DNA from: Synechococcaceae bacterium WB4_1_0192
GTDB lineage: Bacteria > Cyanobacteriota > Cyanobacteriia > PCC-6307 > Cyanobiaceae
Reading direction: 5' to 3'
Length of the DNA stretch: 9,764 bases
Assembly: GCA_009926195.1 (NCBI GenBank)
Contig: RFPK01000052.1
Coordinates: forward strand, 1-9,764
This document shows, piece after piece, positions 1 to 9,470 of this stretch. The notes beneath the pieces are model-generated. The model was given only the letters and a program-made list of their open reading frames with translations. It ran no database searches and was not told where the DNA came from. Both the position numbers and the translations under genes were made by a program. Each line of letters starts with the position of its first letter. Position 1 is the stretch's first letter.

Positions 1-24
1 TTCTGCGAGCTGGTGGCCCGGGGC

Positions 25-2547
<2,523 letters not shown>

Positions 2548-2549
2548 GG

Positions 2550-2562
2550 CCTCCCTGGGAGG
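2550..2562 (+). terminator. Weak hairpin just after alaS
   Basis: CCTCC-CTG-GGAGG starts 3 nt after the alaS stop and can form a 5-bp GC-rich stem with a 3-nt loop. It is followed by TTCAGATGTTG, not a clear U-tract, so it is at best a poor intrinsic terminator. It may only be a chance palindrome. Confidence 0.25.
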
Positions 2563-2699
2563 TTCAGATGTTGTGCCAGAGCGCTGATTTTTATCCAGGC
2601 CCTCGGCTGACTGTTAGATATTGAGTAAATCTGTATTTTCAAAAACTCATTAGTTGGTTTCCTTAGCGTGAACTCGTTCTCCTGGAAATCCTGTCGGCT
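2563..2699 (+). promoter_or_regulatory. AT-richer intergenic region upstream of the exported protein gene
   Basis: The 152 nt between alaS and the next gene (2548-2699) contain the most AT-rich stretch of the window, about 2585-2670. It presumably holds the promoter of the downstream gene. I see A/T-rich hexamers (TTAGAT, TATTTT), but no -35/-10 pair at normal spacing, no obvious Shine-Dalgarno before the ATG at 2700, and no RNA gene. A 5-bp TGAGT/ACTCA inverted pair separated by about 18 nt lies here and is too weak to call. The promoter role is inferred from position and base composition only. Confidence 0.35.
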
Positions 2700-3632
2700 A
2701 TGGCGCTCTCCCATTGGCGGGACAAGGCTGTTCTGGCATCGGTCTGCTCCGCATTGGCGATGGCCAGTGCACCTGCCGCCCTGGCGGTGCCGTCGCAACA
2801 GGCGGTTCTCCAGGCGGCGACAGGGCTGATCAGGGAAGGGTGTGCGGTGGCCCTGTTCCCAACGCCGCAGTCGCCGCAGATCGGCTTGTCCTGTAACAAT
2901 GCGGCGCTTGCAGCTCTGCTTAATCCCTACTTTTCGGAGTCTGGTTTCAGGATTTATTCGACGGGTTGGTCTGGAGAGACGAAGATCGACTGGCGGCTGG
3001 GGCCCCAGGAGATTCGAGCGATCAATTTCAGGCAGGGCCCGCATGCGACGGCCAGGATCGCCAATGGCACGCTGTTTTCCTATCGCAACTCGCTGAGCCC
3101 ACTTGATATCAGGGTCCGCGTTGGCAACCCCATCTCCAGTGGTGTTGAACGCGTTGAATCCATTCCGGGCGGCTTGCGCTTTGTGATTCCTTTCTCGCGA
3201 GCTTCACTGCTCTGCCAGGGCGACCCGGCTGGCCCTGGTGGTTGGATTGATCATGCCTGCCCGGATGTGAATTGGAACAATCCCGTGATCAAGATCAACC
3301 TGCGTTTCAGTCGCGATCTAACGCTGCGGCCCGACTCGAATGTGGATGTCTCCGGTTCGTTTGATCTGGGCGGTATTGATGCGCTTCTGCCGGATCGCAC
3401 GATTCGTGGCATTGCCCGTGACGCCGCGACTGAGGCCCTGCGCCAGATCACTCCTACGGCCAACGCCAATATCAGTCAGTTCGTCAAGGCTTCGGTGCTG
3501 GCCAGGTATGCCGGCATGCCGGCTAACTGCATCAGGTTGAGCTACGTCAACGACAACCTCAGGCTGTCGATTCCGCTCGATCGCCAGAATGCCGCCTGTG
3601 CGCGTGCACTCGGGCTGTCGGTCCTGGAGTGA
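2700..3632 (+). CDS. Exported protein of unknown function with six mature-region cysteines
   Basis: I do not recognise this 310-residue protein. The N-terminus is a classical Sec signal peptide: R7 and K9, a hydrophobic stretch from about A10 to A22, and an ALA cleavage site after A29 (ALA|VPSQ). It should therefore reach the periplasm, thylakoid lumen or outside. Apart from C16 in the signal peptide, the cysteines are C48, C65, C172, C187, C277 and C300. They fall into three close pairs 15-23 residues apart, which would suit three sequential disulfides (inference). No transmembrane helix follows the signal peptide and I see no catalytic motif. The body is a mix of short hydrophobic strands with many N, S, R and D residues, suggesting a beta-rich fold. 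A sampled line is about 55% G+C against about 70% in alaS, with more A/T at third positions. It lies between alaS and speA, which I recall as adjacent in related genomes, so it may be lineage-specific. It has no operon partner and converges with speA 19 nt away. Confidence 0.85.
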   Translation: MALSHWRDKAVLASVCSALAMASAPAALAVPSQQAVLQAATGLIREGCAVALFPTPQSPQIGLSCNNAALAALLNPYFSESGFRIYSTGWSGETKIDWRLGPQEIRAINFRQGPHATARIANGTLFSYRNSLSPLDIRVRVGNPISSGVERVESIPGGLRFVIPFSRASLLCQGDPAGPGGWIDHACPDVNWNNPVIKINLRFSRDLTLRPDSNVDVSGSFDLGGIDALLPDRTIRGIARDAATEALRQITPTANANISQFVKASVLARYAGMPANCIRLSYVNDNLRLSIPLDRQNAACARALGLSVLE

Positions 3633-3651
3633 TCGCCGCTCCGGCAGGCCA

Positions 3652-5580
3652 TCACTCCTGCAGATAGGTGGTCTGCCGCAGGCTGGTTTCGAGGTGATCC
3701 ATCAGACGGCGGGCCTCGCTGATCTTCAGCTGCCCCCGCTGGATGGCCGCTTCGCTGGTGACGCGCAACCGCTCCAGCAGTAGCCCAGGGTTGTGCTCCA
3801 TCGCTTCCAGCACCTGGGCATTGGTGTTGCCGCGCACCACGTGATCCACCTGGTACCCGCCGCCGGGGGCCAGGCGGATGTGCACGGCATTGGTGCTGCC
3901 GAACAGATTGTGGAGGTTGCCCATCACCTCCTGATACGCCCCGCCCAGGAACATGCCGATCAGATAGGGCTCGTCTGGGTTGAGGTCGTGCAGCTCCAGC
4001 AGCGGCTTGGCCTGGCCGTCGCCGATGAAGCGCGCCAGCTTGCCGTCGGAATCGCAGGTGAGATCGGCGAAATGGCCGAGGCGGGTCGGTTCCTGATCCA
4101 GCCGGTTGATCGGCATCAGCGGGAACAGCTGCTCGATCGCCCAGGTGTCCGGCGCCGAGCGGAACACCGACAGGTTGGCGTAGTAGGTGCCGGCCATCGC
4201 ACCCCGCAGCTGCCGCAGGTCATCGGGAATCGCGCTGCCCCGGGGCAGGCGCTCCACGATCGCTTCGGCGCAGGCCCAGGTGAGCTGCTCGGCCATGGCC
4301 CGTTGCGGCAGGGTCAGGTAGCCCAGGCGGAAGGCGGCGAGGGCGTCCTCCTTGAACTTGATCGCATCGTTCCAGGCCTCCTGCAGCCGTGACAGCACGG
4401 CCTCGTCGCCGCTGGCGGTCGTCGTGATGCCGTGCAACGTCTCCCGCAGGTTGCGGACGATCAGGGGTTCGCTCTCCTGCAGTTCGGGGATCGCGCTGGG
4501 CAGGGTTGCCGTGCCGAGCACGTTGAACACCAGCACCGAGAAATGGCTGGCGATGGCGCGGCCGCTCTCGCTCACCAGGGTCGGCACTGTCACGCCGTGG
4601 GGTTCGCAGCACTCGCGCACGGTGGCGACCACGTCGTTGGCGTAGTTCTGCAGGGAGTAGTTGGTCGAGGCTGCCGTGGCGGTGCGGCTGCCGTCGTAGT
4701 CCACCCCCAGGCCGCCACCAACATCGAGGAAGCCCATCGGCGCCCCCAGCTTGGTCAGCTCCACGTAGATCTGGCCCGCCTCCTGCAGGGCGTCCTTGAG
4801 CACGGCGATGTCGTTGATCTGGCTGCCCACGTGGAAGTGCAGCAGGCGCAGATCCCCAAGCAGCCCCGCCTCGCGCAGGGCCTCCACCGTGGCCAGCACA
4901 TCGGGAATGGTGAGGCCGAACTTGGCCTTCTCACCCACGGAGCTGCCCCAGCGGCCGGTGCTGCGGCTGGAGAGCTTGGCGCGGATGCCGATGAATGGCG
5001 CTGCCCCCAGGGCGCGGCTGGCGCGGATGATCCGCTCCACCTCATCGGCCTGCTCGATCACCACCACCGGCTGGCGACCGAGACGTCGCGCCAGGATCGC
5101 CGTCTCGATGTAGCGCTGATCCTTGTAGCCGTTGCAGATCAGCAGCGCCTCGGGGTCGTCGACCAGGGACAGGGCGATCAGCAGCTCGGCCTTGCTGCCG
5201 GCCTCCAGACCGAAATGCCAGCGGCGTCCGCTCTCGGCCAGCTCCTCCACCACGTGGCGCTGCTGGTTGCACTTCACCGGGAACACGCCTTGGTAGCGGC
5301 CGGCATAGCCGTACTGGGCGATGGCCCGCTCGAAGGCGGCGTGCAGCCGCTCGAGCCGGTCCTCGAGGATGTCGTCGAAGCGGATCAGCAGTGGCAGGCT
5401 GAGGTTGCGCCCCTCCAGCTCCTGCACCAGCTCCACCAGATCCAGGGCACCACCGCGGTCGCCGCGGGGCTGCACGATCACGTGCCCGCGTGCGTTCACC
5501 GAGAAGTAGGGCTCTCCCCAGCGCTCCAGCCCATAGAGGGCTGCGCTGTCGGCGATGGACCAGCGGGCGTCTGCCGCCAT
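3652..5580 (-). CDS. speA: Biosynthetic arginine decarboxylase (PLP-dependent)
   Basis: The enzyme decarboxylates arginine to agmatine, the first step of the agmatine route to putrescine and spermidine. With the ATG at 5580 it has 642 residues, close to E. coli SpeA (658). Visible features are the PLP-lysine motif GVFPVKCNQQ (K103), HFHVGSQIND (H248-D257), the phosphate-binding glycine loop GGGLGVDYDG, SESGRAI, and the active-site cysteine motif LTCDSDGK (C509). Together they mark the fold-III alanine-racemase/ornithine-decarboxylase family, SpeA branch. I chose 5580 because conserved similarity (WSIADSAALYGLERWGEPYFSVNARG) begins just after it. The frame stays open upstream across the intergenic region and antisense to ndk, but that extension is Pro/Ser/Arg-rich and looks non-coding. 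There is no clear Shine-Dalgarno. The gene is divergent from ndk and probably transcribed alone. Confidence 0.97.
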   Translation of the reverse strand: MAADARWSIADSAALYGLERWGEPYFSVNARGHVIVQPRGDRGGALDLVELVQELEGRNLSLPLLIRFDDILEDRLERLHAAFERAIAQYGYAGRYQGVFPVKCNQQRHVVEELAESGRRWHFGLEAGSKAELLIALSLVDDPEALLICNGYKDQRYIETAILARRLGRQPVVVIEQADEVERIIRASRALGAAPFIGIRAKLSSRSTGRWGSSVGEKAKFGLTIPDVLATVEALREAGLLGDLRLLHFHVGSQINDIAVLKDALQEAGQIYVELTKLGAPMGFLDVGGGLGVDYDGSRTATAASTNYSLQNYANDVVATVRECCEPHGVTVPTLVSESGRAIASHFSVLVFNVLGTATLPSAIPELQESEPLIVRNLRETLHGITTTASGDEAVLSRLQEAWNDAIKFKEDALAAFRLGYLTLPQRAMAEQLTWACAEAIVERLPRGSAIPDDLRQLRGAMAGTYYANLSVFRSAPDTWAIEQLFPLMPINRLDQEPTRLGHFADLTCDSDGKLARFIGDGQAKPLLELHDLNPDEPYLIGMFLGGAYQEVMGNLHNLFGSTNAVHIRLAPGGGYQVDHVVRGNTNAQVLEAMEHNPGLLLERLRVTSEAAIQRGQLKISEARRLMDHLETSLRQTTYLQE

Positions 5581-5734
5581 GGCACGCGCAGTGGGGGTGC
5601 TGCGGGAATGGTCGCTGGAATCTACGGACCCCGATCGGCGTGGACCTGGATTGTCGGGAACCCGATCAGGATCCTGTGCTTGCCAAGCGGATGGGCCAGC
5701 GCGGACGATGGGCCGGATCTGATGTTTTGTTTTC
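5581..5734. promoter_or_regulatory. Divergent speA/ndk promoter region
   Basis: These 154 nt separate the two divergent start codons and must carry both promoters (inference). On the minus strand a TAGATT hexamer (5624-5619) lies about 39 nt before the speA ATG and could be a -10 element, but no good -35 stands 17 nt upstream of it. On the plus strand TTGCCA (5680-5685) resembles a -35 for ndk, but no convincing -10 follows. ndk is preceded by a T-rich TGTTTTGTTTTC and has no Shine-Dalgarno. Confidence 0.4.
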
Positions 5735-6193
5735 ATGGCCGCTGAACGCACTTTCGTTGCCATCAAGCCCGACGGCGTGCAGCGCGGCCTGGTGGGCGAG
5801 ATCCTCGGCCGCTTCGAGCGCAAGGGCTTCAAGCTGGTGGGTCTCAAGCAGCTCACCCCCAGCCGTGAGCTGGCCGAGAGCCACTACGGCGTGCACCGTG
5901 AACGCCCCTTCTTCGCCGGTCTGGTCGACTTCATCACCTCCGGCCCCGTGGTGGCGATGGTGTGGGAAGGCGACGGCGTGATCGCCAGCGCCCGCAAGCT
6001 GATCGGCGCCACCAAGCCCCTCGAGGCCGAGCCCGGCACCATCCGCGGCGACCTGGCCGTGAACATCGGCCGCAACGTGATCCACGGCTCCGACGCTCCC
6101 GAAACCGCCGCCTTCGAGATCGGTCTCTGGTTCCAGCCCTCCGAGCTGAGCGACTGGACCCCCGCCGATCAGGTCTGGCGCGTCGAGGGCTGA
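5735..6193 (+). CDS. ndk: Nucleoside diphosphate kinase
   Basis: This cytoplasmic enzyme transfers the gamma-phosphate from ATP to other (d)NDPs through a phosphohistidine, balancing the NTP and dNTP pools. At 152 residues it is full length. The N-terminus ERTFVAIKPDGVQRGLVGEI, K11, R104, N114 and the active-site H117 in NVIHGSD all fall at the usual family positions. That also supports the ATG at 5735, because any other start would shift them. The gene is divergent from speA. Its last 25 nt overlap the 3' end of the DUF6447-like gene on the other strand, and I see no intrinsic terminator. It is probably monocistronic. Nothing unusual appears in the protein. Confidence 0.98.
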   Translation: MAAERTFVAIKPDGVQRGLVGEILGRFERKGFKLVGLKQLTPSRELAESHYGVHRERPFFAGLVDFITSGPVVAMVWEGDGVIASARKLIGATKPLEAEPGTIRGDLAVNIGRNVIHGSDAPETAAFEIGLWFQPSELSDWTPADQVWRVEG

Positions 6194-6627
6194 GGCCCTG
6201 CTCCCGGCGAGGGCTCAGCCATCGGTGCGATGGCCAGCAGTCCTCGCCGCAGCCGTTCGATCATGCCCAGCTGGCCTCGCGCCAGAACGGCCAGCCGCTC
6301 CTGACGAAGCCGCATCAGTGCATCGGCGGTCTGGAGATCCTGGATCAGCTGTTGGAGCTCATCCGGAAGGTCGCTGTGGGCGTAGCGCCGCCCGTTGATC
6401 CTGATGACGGTCTGATCAGGTGAATGATCGGTCGCGCCGTTCGCCTCCTGCCTGGGTGCCTGCGCCGCCACCGAAGCCGCCGCCAGCAGTCGACTGACCA
6501 ACGGGGAGGTTTCCGCCTTCGGCGCCACCTGTGGGTCAGGCCCGGCTGGCGGTGACGGCTCCGGTGATGTGAGCTCGTTGGAGCGGTTCCCCAAGCGCTG
6601 AAGTTGCCGTTTCAGTCGCTCGAACAT
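6169..6627 (-). CDS. Small DUF6447-like protein
   Basis: The protein has 152 residues, no signal peptide and no membrane segment. It has three parts: a basic amphipathic start (FERLKRQLQRLGNR, 2-15), a Pro/Ala/Ser-rich linker of low complexity (about 20-70), and a conserved-looking core at about 73-131. The core reads as a short strand pair (TVIRINGRRYAHSDLPDE) followed by a long helix (LQQLIQDLQTADALMRLRQE and on). A G-x-x-Y, D-L-S/P-D-E, then helix with an acidic residue and L-x-x-L repeats is how I remember the DUF6447 family of cyanobacteria and proteobacteria. Those proteins have no known function, and the assignment is from memory. The helix could mediate coiled-coil pairing. It follows thiO on the same strand with a 16-nt gap, so it is probably cotranscribed with it. 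Its 3' end runs 25 nt into ndk. Confidence 0.8.
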   Translation of the reverse strand: MFERLKRQLQRLGNRSNELTSPEPSPPAGPDPQVAPKAETSPLVSRLLAAASVAAQAPRQEANGATDHSPDQTVIRINGRRYAHSDLPDELQQLIQDLQTADALMRLRQERLAVLARGQLGMIERLRRGLLAIAPMAEPSPGAGPQPSTRQT

Positions 6628-6643
6628 CAGCGATCGTGGCGGC

Positions 6644-7810
6644 TCAGCACGTTAGCCCCGGTTCTGGGTTGCCGTTCGCCTGGCTCGACCCAGGGCTGAA
6701 GCGAGTCCAGCGGAAGCTGTGCAGCCAGATCTCGTGTTCAGGGCCCGGGCCGGCGGCGTTCACGGCATCCGATTGCAGTGCCGCGGCGATCAGCTCGGCG
6801 GTGATCGCCGCCAACAGCACGCCATTGCGGTGGTGTCCCGCCGCCAGCCACAGCCCTGGAATCGGCCCCTCGCCCAGCAGCGGTCCTTCGTCGGGGGTGC
6901 AGGGCCGGAACCCCCACCAGCGCTCCATCGGTGGCCACTGGGCCGCGGCCGGCAGCAGGGCGGTCAGGCCCGCCTGCAGCTGGCGCTGACCGGCGGGAGT
7001 GAGCCCCTCGCTGAAGCCCGCCTCCGGTTCGCTGGTGGCCCCCACCACCAGCAGCCCGTCCTCGCGGGGCACGAGATAGGTCCCAGGACCGAAGATCACC
7101 CGGCCGAGGGCGCGCCGCGGCCCCTGCAGTGAGAGCATCTGGCCCTTCACCGGTCGGATCGGCAGCTGCGGCAGCAGCTGGGCGCTCCAGGCGCCGCAGC
7201 TCAGCACGGCTTGGCCGGTCGGCAGCCGCTGCTCCTCCCCTTCGGCGGTGCGCAGTCGCACCGCAGCCAGGGTGCCGTGGCTGTCCTGCTCGAGGGCCAG
7301 GACCTCGCTGCCTTCCAGGAACTGCACGCCCAGGTCGACGCAGGCCCGCTCCAGGGCCCGCATCAGCTGGCGGCGGTTGTCGATCTGGCCGTCCTGGGCG
7401 AACAGCAGCCCCGCTTGCCAGGCCGGGCCGATGCCTGGCACCTCCCGCTCCAGACCCTGACGATCGAGGGCTTCGCCCCAGGGGGCGGTGGGGTAGGCAT
7501 CGCGCTCGGCGGCGCTGGCGAACGGCACGACGATGCCGCAGGGGCGCAGGCCGCAGTGCAGGCCGCTGTCGGCTTCGATCTGGGCAACCCAGGCCGGGAT
7601 CCGTTCCAGGCTGGCCTGGCCCAGGGCCAGCAGATCACCGCTCAGCCCTTCAGCGTGGGGAGCCAGCATGCCGGCCGCCACGAAGCCGGCCGCCTCGCTG
7701 CGCCGGCGGCTCAGCACCAGCACCGCCATCCCGGCGCGCGCCAGCTGGTGGGCGATGGCCAGGCCCATCAGGCCACCGCCAAGGATCAGCACCGGCTTCT
7801 GTGCGCTCAC
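6644..7810 (-). CDS. thiO: FAD-dependent glycine oxidase (ThiO-type)
   Basis: Members of this D-amino-acid-oxidase/DadA-like family oxidise glycine to iminoglycine, which ThiG uses to build the thiazole of thiamine. The 388-residue protein opens with a Rossmann FAD motif (VLILGGGLMGLAIAHQLARAG, with G11-x-G13-xx-G16) and has AAGMLAPHAEG after it, as ThiO does. The C-terminal part contains WWGFRPCTPDEGP, with R302, and LAAGHHRNGVLLA, with R328. These correspond to the substrate-carboxylate arginines of Bacillus ThiO (R302/R329). The start is a GTG at 7810: no other start in this frame lies between the FAD motif and the upstream region, and a weak GAGGTGA overlaps it. There is no ThiG fusion, unlike some cyanobacteria, and no thi gene nearby, so another small D-amino acid or sarcosine-type substrate cannot be excluded. 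It probably forms an operon with the downstream DUF6447-like gene. Confidence 0.9.
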   Translation of the reverse strand: MSAQKPVLILGGGLMGLAIAHQLARAGMAVLVLSRRRSEAAGFVAAGMLAPHAEGLSGDLLALGQASLERIPAWVAQIEADSGLHCGLRPCGIVVPFASAAERDAYPTAPWGEALDRQGLEREVPGIGPAWQAGLLFAQDGQIDNRRQLMRALERACVDLGVQFLEGSEVLALEQDSHGTLAAVRLRTAEGEEQRLPTGQAVLSCGAWSAQLLPQLPIRPVKGQMLSLQGPRRALGRVIFGPGTYLVPREDGLLVVGATSEPEAGFSEGLTPAGQRQLQAGLTALLPAAAQWPPMERWWGFRPCTPDEGPLLGEGPIPGLWLAAGHHRNGVLLAAITAELIAAALQSDAVNAAGPGPEHEIWLHSFRWTRFSPGSSQANGNPEPGLTC

Positions 7811-7932
7811 CTCTGCAGGGACATCACCGTGGCCCCATACCTTTTCATGGCCGGGTCACCACTGACCAGCGTCCGCAGCGTCCGCTGCGCCCCGCGTCCT
7901 TCCATAGGATCAGCCCAGGCACAGGGTTGGGC
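7811..7932. promoter_or_regulatory. Divergent thiO/gatB promoter region
   Basis: This 122-nt region separates two divergent genes. CAGCGTCCG is duplicated exactly in tandem (7867-7875 and 7876-7884). TAGGAT (7905-7910) could be a -10 for gatB with a very short leader, but no good -35 is seen. GCCCA (7913-7917) and TGGGC (7928-7932) can pair into a 5-bp hairpin that abuts the gatB ATG and carries AGGG, a possible Shine-Dalgarno, in its loop. No TPP riboswitch signature is present on the thiO side. Confidence 0.4.
7867..7884. repeat. 9-bp tandem duplication in the thiO-gatB spacer
   Basis: CAGCGTCCG occurs twice back to back with no mismatch, and a third GCGTCC follows at about 7894. It may be a simple slippage product, or a pair of sites for a regulator one helical turn apart. 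The sequence alone cannot decide. Confidence 0.6.
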
Positions 7933-9450
7933 ATGGCAGCAGCAGCGGGCGCACAGGCCGTCAGCGACGGCACGCAGGTAGGCGCACAGGCCGCCTGGGA
8001 GGCGGTGATCGGCCTGGAGACCCACGTGCAGCTGGGCACCGACAGCAAGATCTTCACCAGTGCCTCCACCGCCTTCGGCGACGATCCCAACACCCACATC
8101 GATCCCGTGGTGTGCGGCCTGCCCGGCACGCTGCCGGTGCTGAACCAGAAGGTGCTCGAGTATGCGGTGAAGGCATCCCTGGCCCTCAACCTCAATGTGG
8201 CCGAACACAGCAAGTTCGACCGCAAGCAGTATTTCTATCCCGACCTGCCCAAGAACTACCAGATCTCCCAGTACGACGAGCCGATCGCTGAAGACGGCTG
8301 GATCGAGGTGGAAGTGGCCGAGAAGGGCAAGGAGACCTACCTCAAGCGCATCGGTATCGAGCGCCTGCACATGGAGGAGGACGCCGGCAAGCTGGTGCAC
8401 GCCGGCTCCGATCGCCTGGCGGGATCCACCCACTCGCTCGTGGACTACAACCGTGCCGGTGTGGCCCTGGCCGAGATCGTCAGCAAGCCGGATCTGCGCA
8501 CCGGCCGCGAGGCGGCGGAATACGCCTCGGAGATCCGCCGGATCATGCGCTACCTGGGTGTCAGCGACGGCAACATGCAGGAGGGCTCCCTCCGCTGCGA
8601 CGTCAACATCTCGGTGCGTCGCGGGCCCGATGCCCCCTTCGGCACGAAGGTGGAGATCAAGAACATGAACTCCTTCTCCGCCATCCAGAAGGCGTGCGAG
8701 TACGAGATTCAGCGCCAGATCAAGGCCTACGAAACCGGGGAGCCGGTGGTTCAGGAAACGCGCCTCTGGGATGAGGGCAAGCAGGTCACCAGGAGCATGC
8801 GCGGCAAGGAGGGCGCCAGCGACTACCGCTACTTCCCCGACCCCGACCTCGGTCCGATCGAGGTGAGCGCAGCGCAGCGGGAGGCCTGGCGCTCCGAGCT
8901 GCCGGAGCTGCCGGCCGCCAAGCGCCACCGCTACGCCGAGCAGCTTGGCCTCTCGATCTACGACGCCCGCGTGCTCACCGATGAGCGGCCGATGGCCGAC
9001 TACTTCGAAGCGGCCGTGGCTGCCGGAGGCGATGCCAAGGGTCTGGCCAACTGGATCACCGGTGACATCGCCGCCCACGTGAATGCCAACCGGCTGTCCT
9101 ATGCCGATCTGCCGTTCCGCCCTGAGCAGCTGGCCGAGATGGTGCAGCTGATCGATGGCGGTGTGATCAGCGGCAAGATCGCCAAGGAGATCCTGCCGGA
9201 GCTGCTGGAGCAGGGTGGTTCGCCCAAGGCGATCGTGGAGGCCCGCGGCCTGGGCATGATCAGCGACCCGGCCGCCATCACCGCCATCGTCGAGGAGCTG
9301 CTGGCGGCCCACCCTGAGGAAGTGGAGGCCTTCCGCGGCGGCAAGACCAAGCTGCAGGGCTTCTTTGTCGGCCAGCTGATGAAGAAGACCGGTGGCAAGG
9401 CTGATCCCAAGCTTGCCAATCAGATCCTCAACCAGAAGCTCAAGGGCTGA
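7933..9450 (+). CDS. gatB: Aspartyl/glutamyl-tRNA amidotransferase subunit B
   Basis: GatB is the tRNA-binding and kinase subunit of GatCAB. It phosphorylates Glu-tRNA(Gln) (or Asp-tRNA(Asn)), and ammonia from GatA then converts it to the amide. Cyanobacteria generally lack GlnRS and need this route. The 505-residue protein carries the family hallmarks: VIGLETHVQL (E29 and H31, equivalent to E10/H12 of Staphylococcus GatB), YFYPDLPKNYQISQYD (about 100-115), RLHMEEDAGK (144-153), YNRAGVALAEIVSKPDLRT (from Y172), GSLRCDVNIS, and a C-terminal YqeY-like tail domain ending LANQILNQKLKG. The ATG at 7933 leaves an Ala/Gly-rich leader of about 22 residues with an 11-codon imperfect duplication. A TTG lies two codons upstream, and the longer open frame to 7129 is antisense to thiO and not coding. 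gatA and gatC are not in the window. Confidence 0.97.
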   Translation: MAAAAGAQAVSDGTQVGAQAAWEAVIGLETHVQLGTDSKIFTSASTAFGDDPNTHIDPVVCGLPGTLPVLNQKVLEYAVKASLALNLNVAEHSKFDRKQYFYPDLPKNYQISQYDEPIAEDGWIEVEVAEKGKETYLKRIGIERLHMEEDAGKLVHAGSDRLAGSTHSLVDYNRAGVALAEIVSKPDLRTGREAAEYASEIRRIMRYLGVSDGNMQEGSLRCDVNISVRRGPDAPFGTKVEIKNMNSFSAIQKACEYEIQRQIKAYETGEPVVQETRLWDEGKQVTRSMRGKEGASDYRYFPDPDLGPIEVSAAQREAWRSELPELPAAKRHRYAEQLGLSIYDARVLTDERPMADYFEAAVAAGGDAKGLANWITGDIAAHVNANRLSYADLPFRPEQLAEMVQLIDGGVISGKIAKEILPELLEQGGSPKAIVEARGLGMISDPAAITAIVEELLAAHPEEVEAFRGGKTKLQGFFVGQLMKKTGGKADPKLANQILNQKLKG

Positions 9451-9470
9451 CGCTGAGGGCCGTCACCAAG

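Noticed and set aside
3633..3651. Shared bidirectional terminator between the exported protein gene and speA
   Set aside because: The 19-nt gap has no adequate stem and no T-tract on either strand.
5737..5856. Further upstream extension of speA to 5856
   Set aside because: It is the reverse complement of the conserved 5' part of ndk and would put the speA start inside another gene.
7129..7932. Upstream extension of the gatB frame (about 268 extra residues)
   Set aside because: It is antisense to thiO, Arg/Pro/Ala-rich, and has no resemblance to GatB, whose conserved part starts just after 7933.
7811..7932. TPP riboswitch before thiO
   Set aside because: Thiamine genes often carry one, but the CTGAGA and GAACCTGA-type THI-box elements are absent on the minus strand and the region is only 122 nt.
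7807..9312. 501-residue minus-strand open frame opposite gatB
   Set aside because: It is a low-complexity His/Leu/Gly/Val-rich shadow of gatB. gatB has full family motifs.
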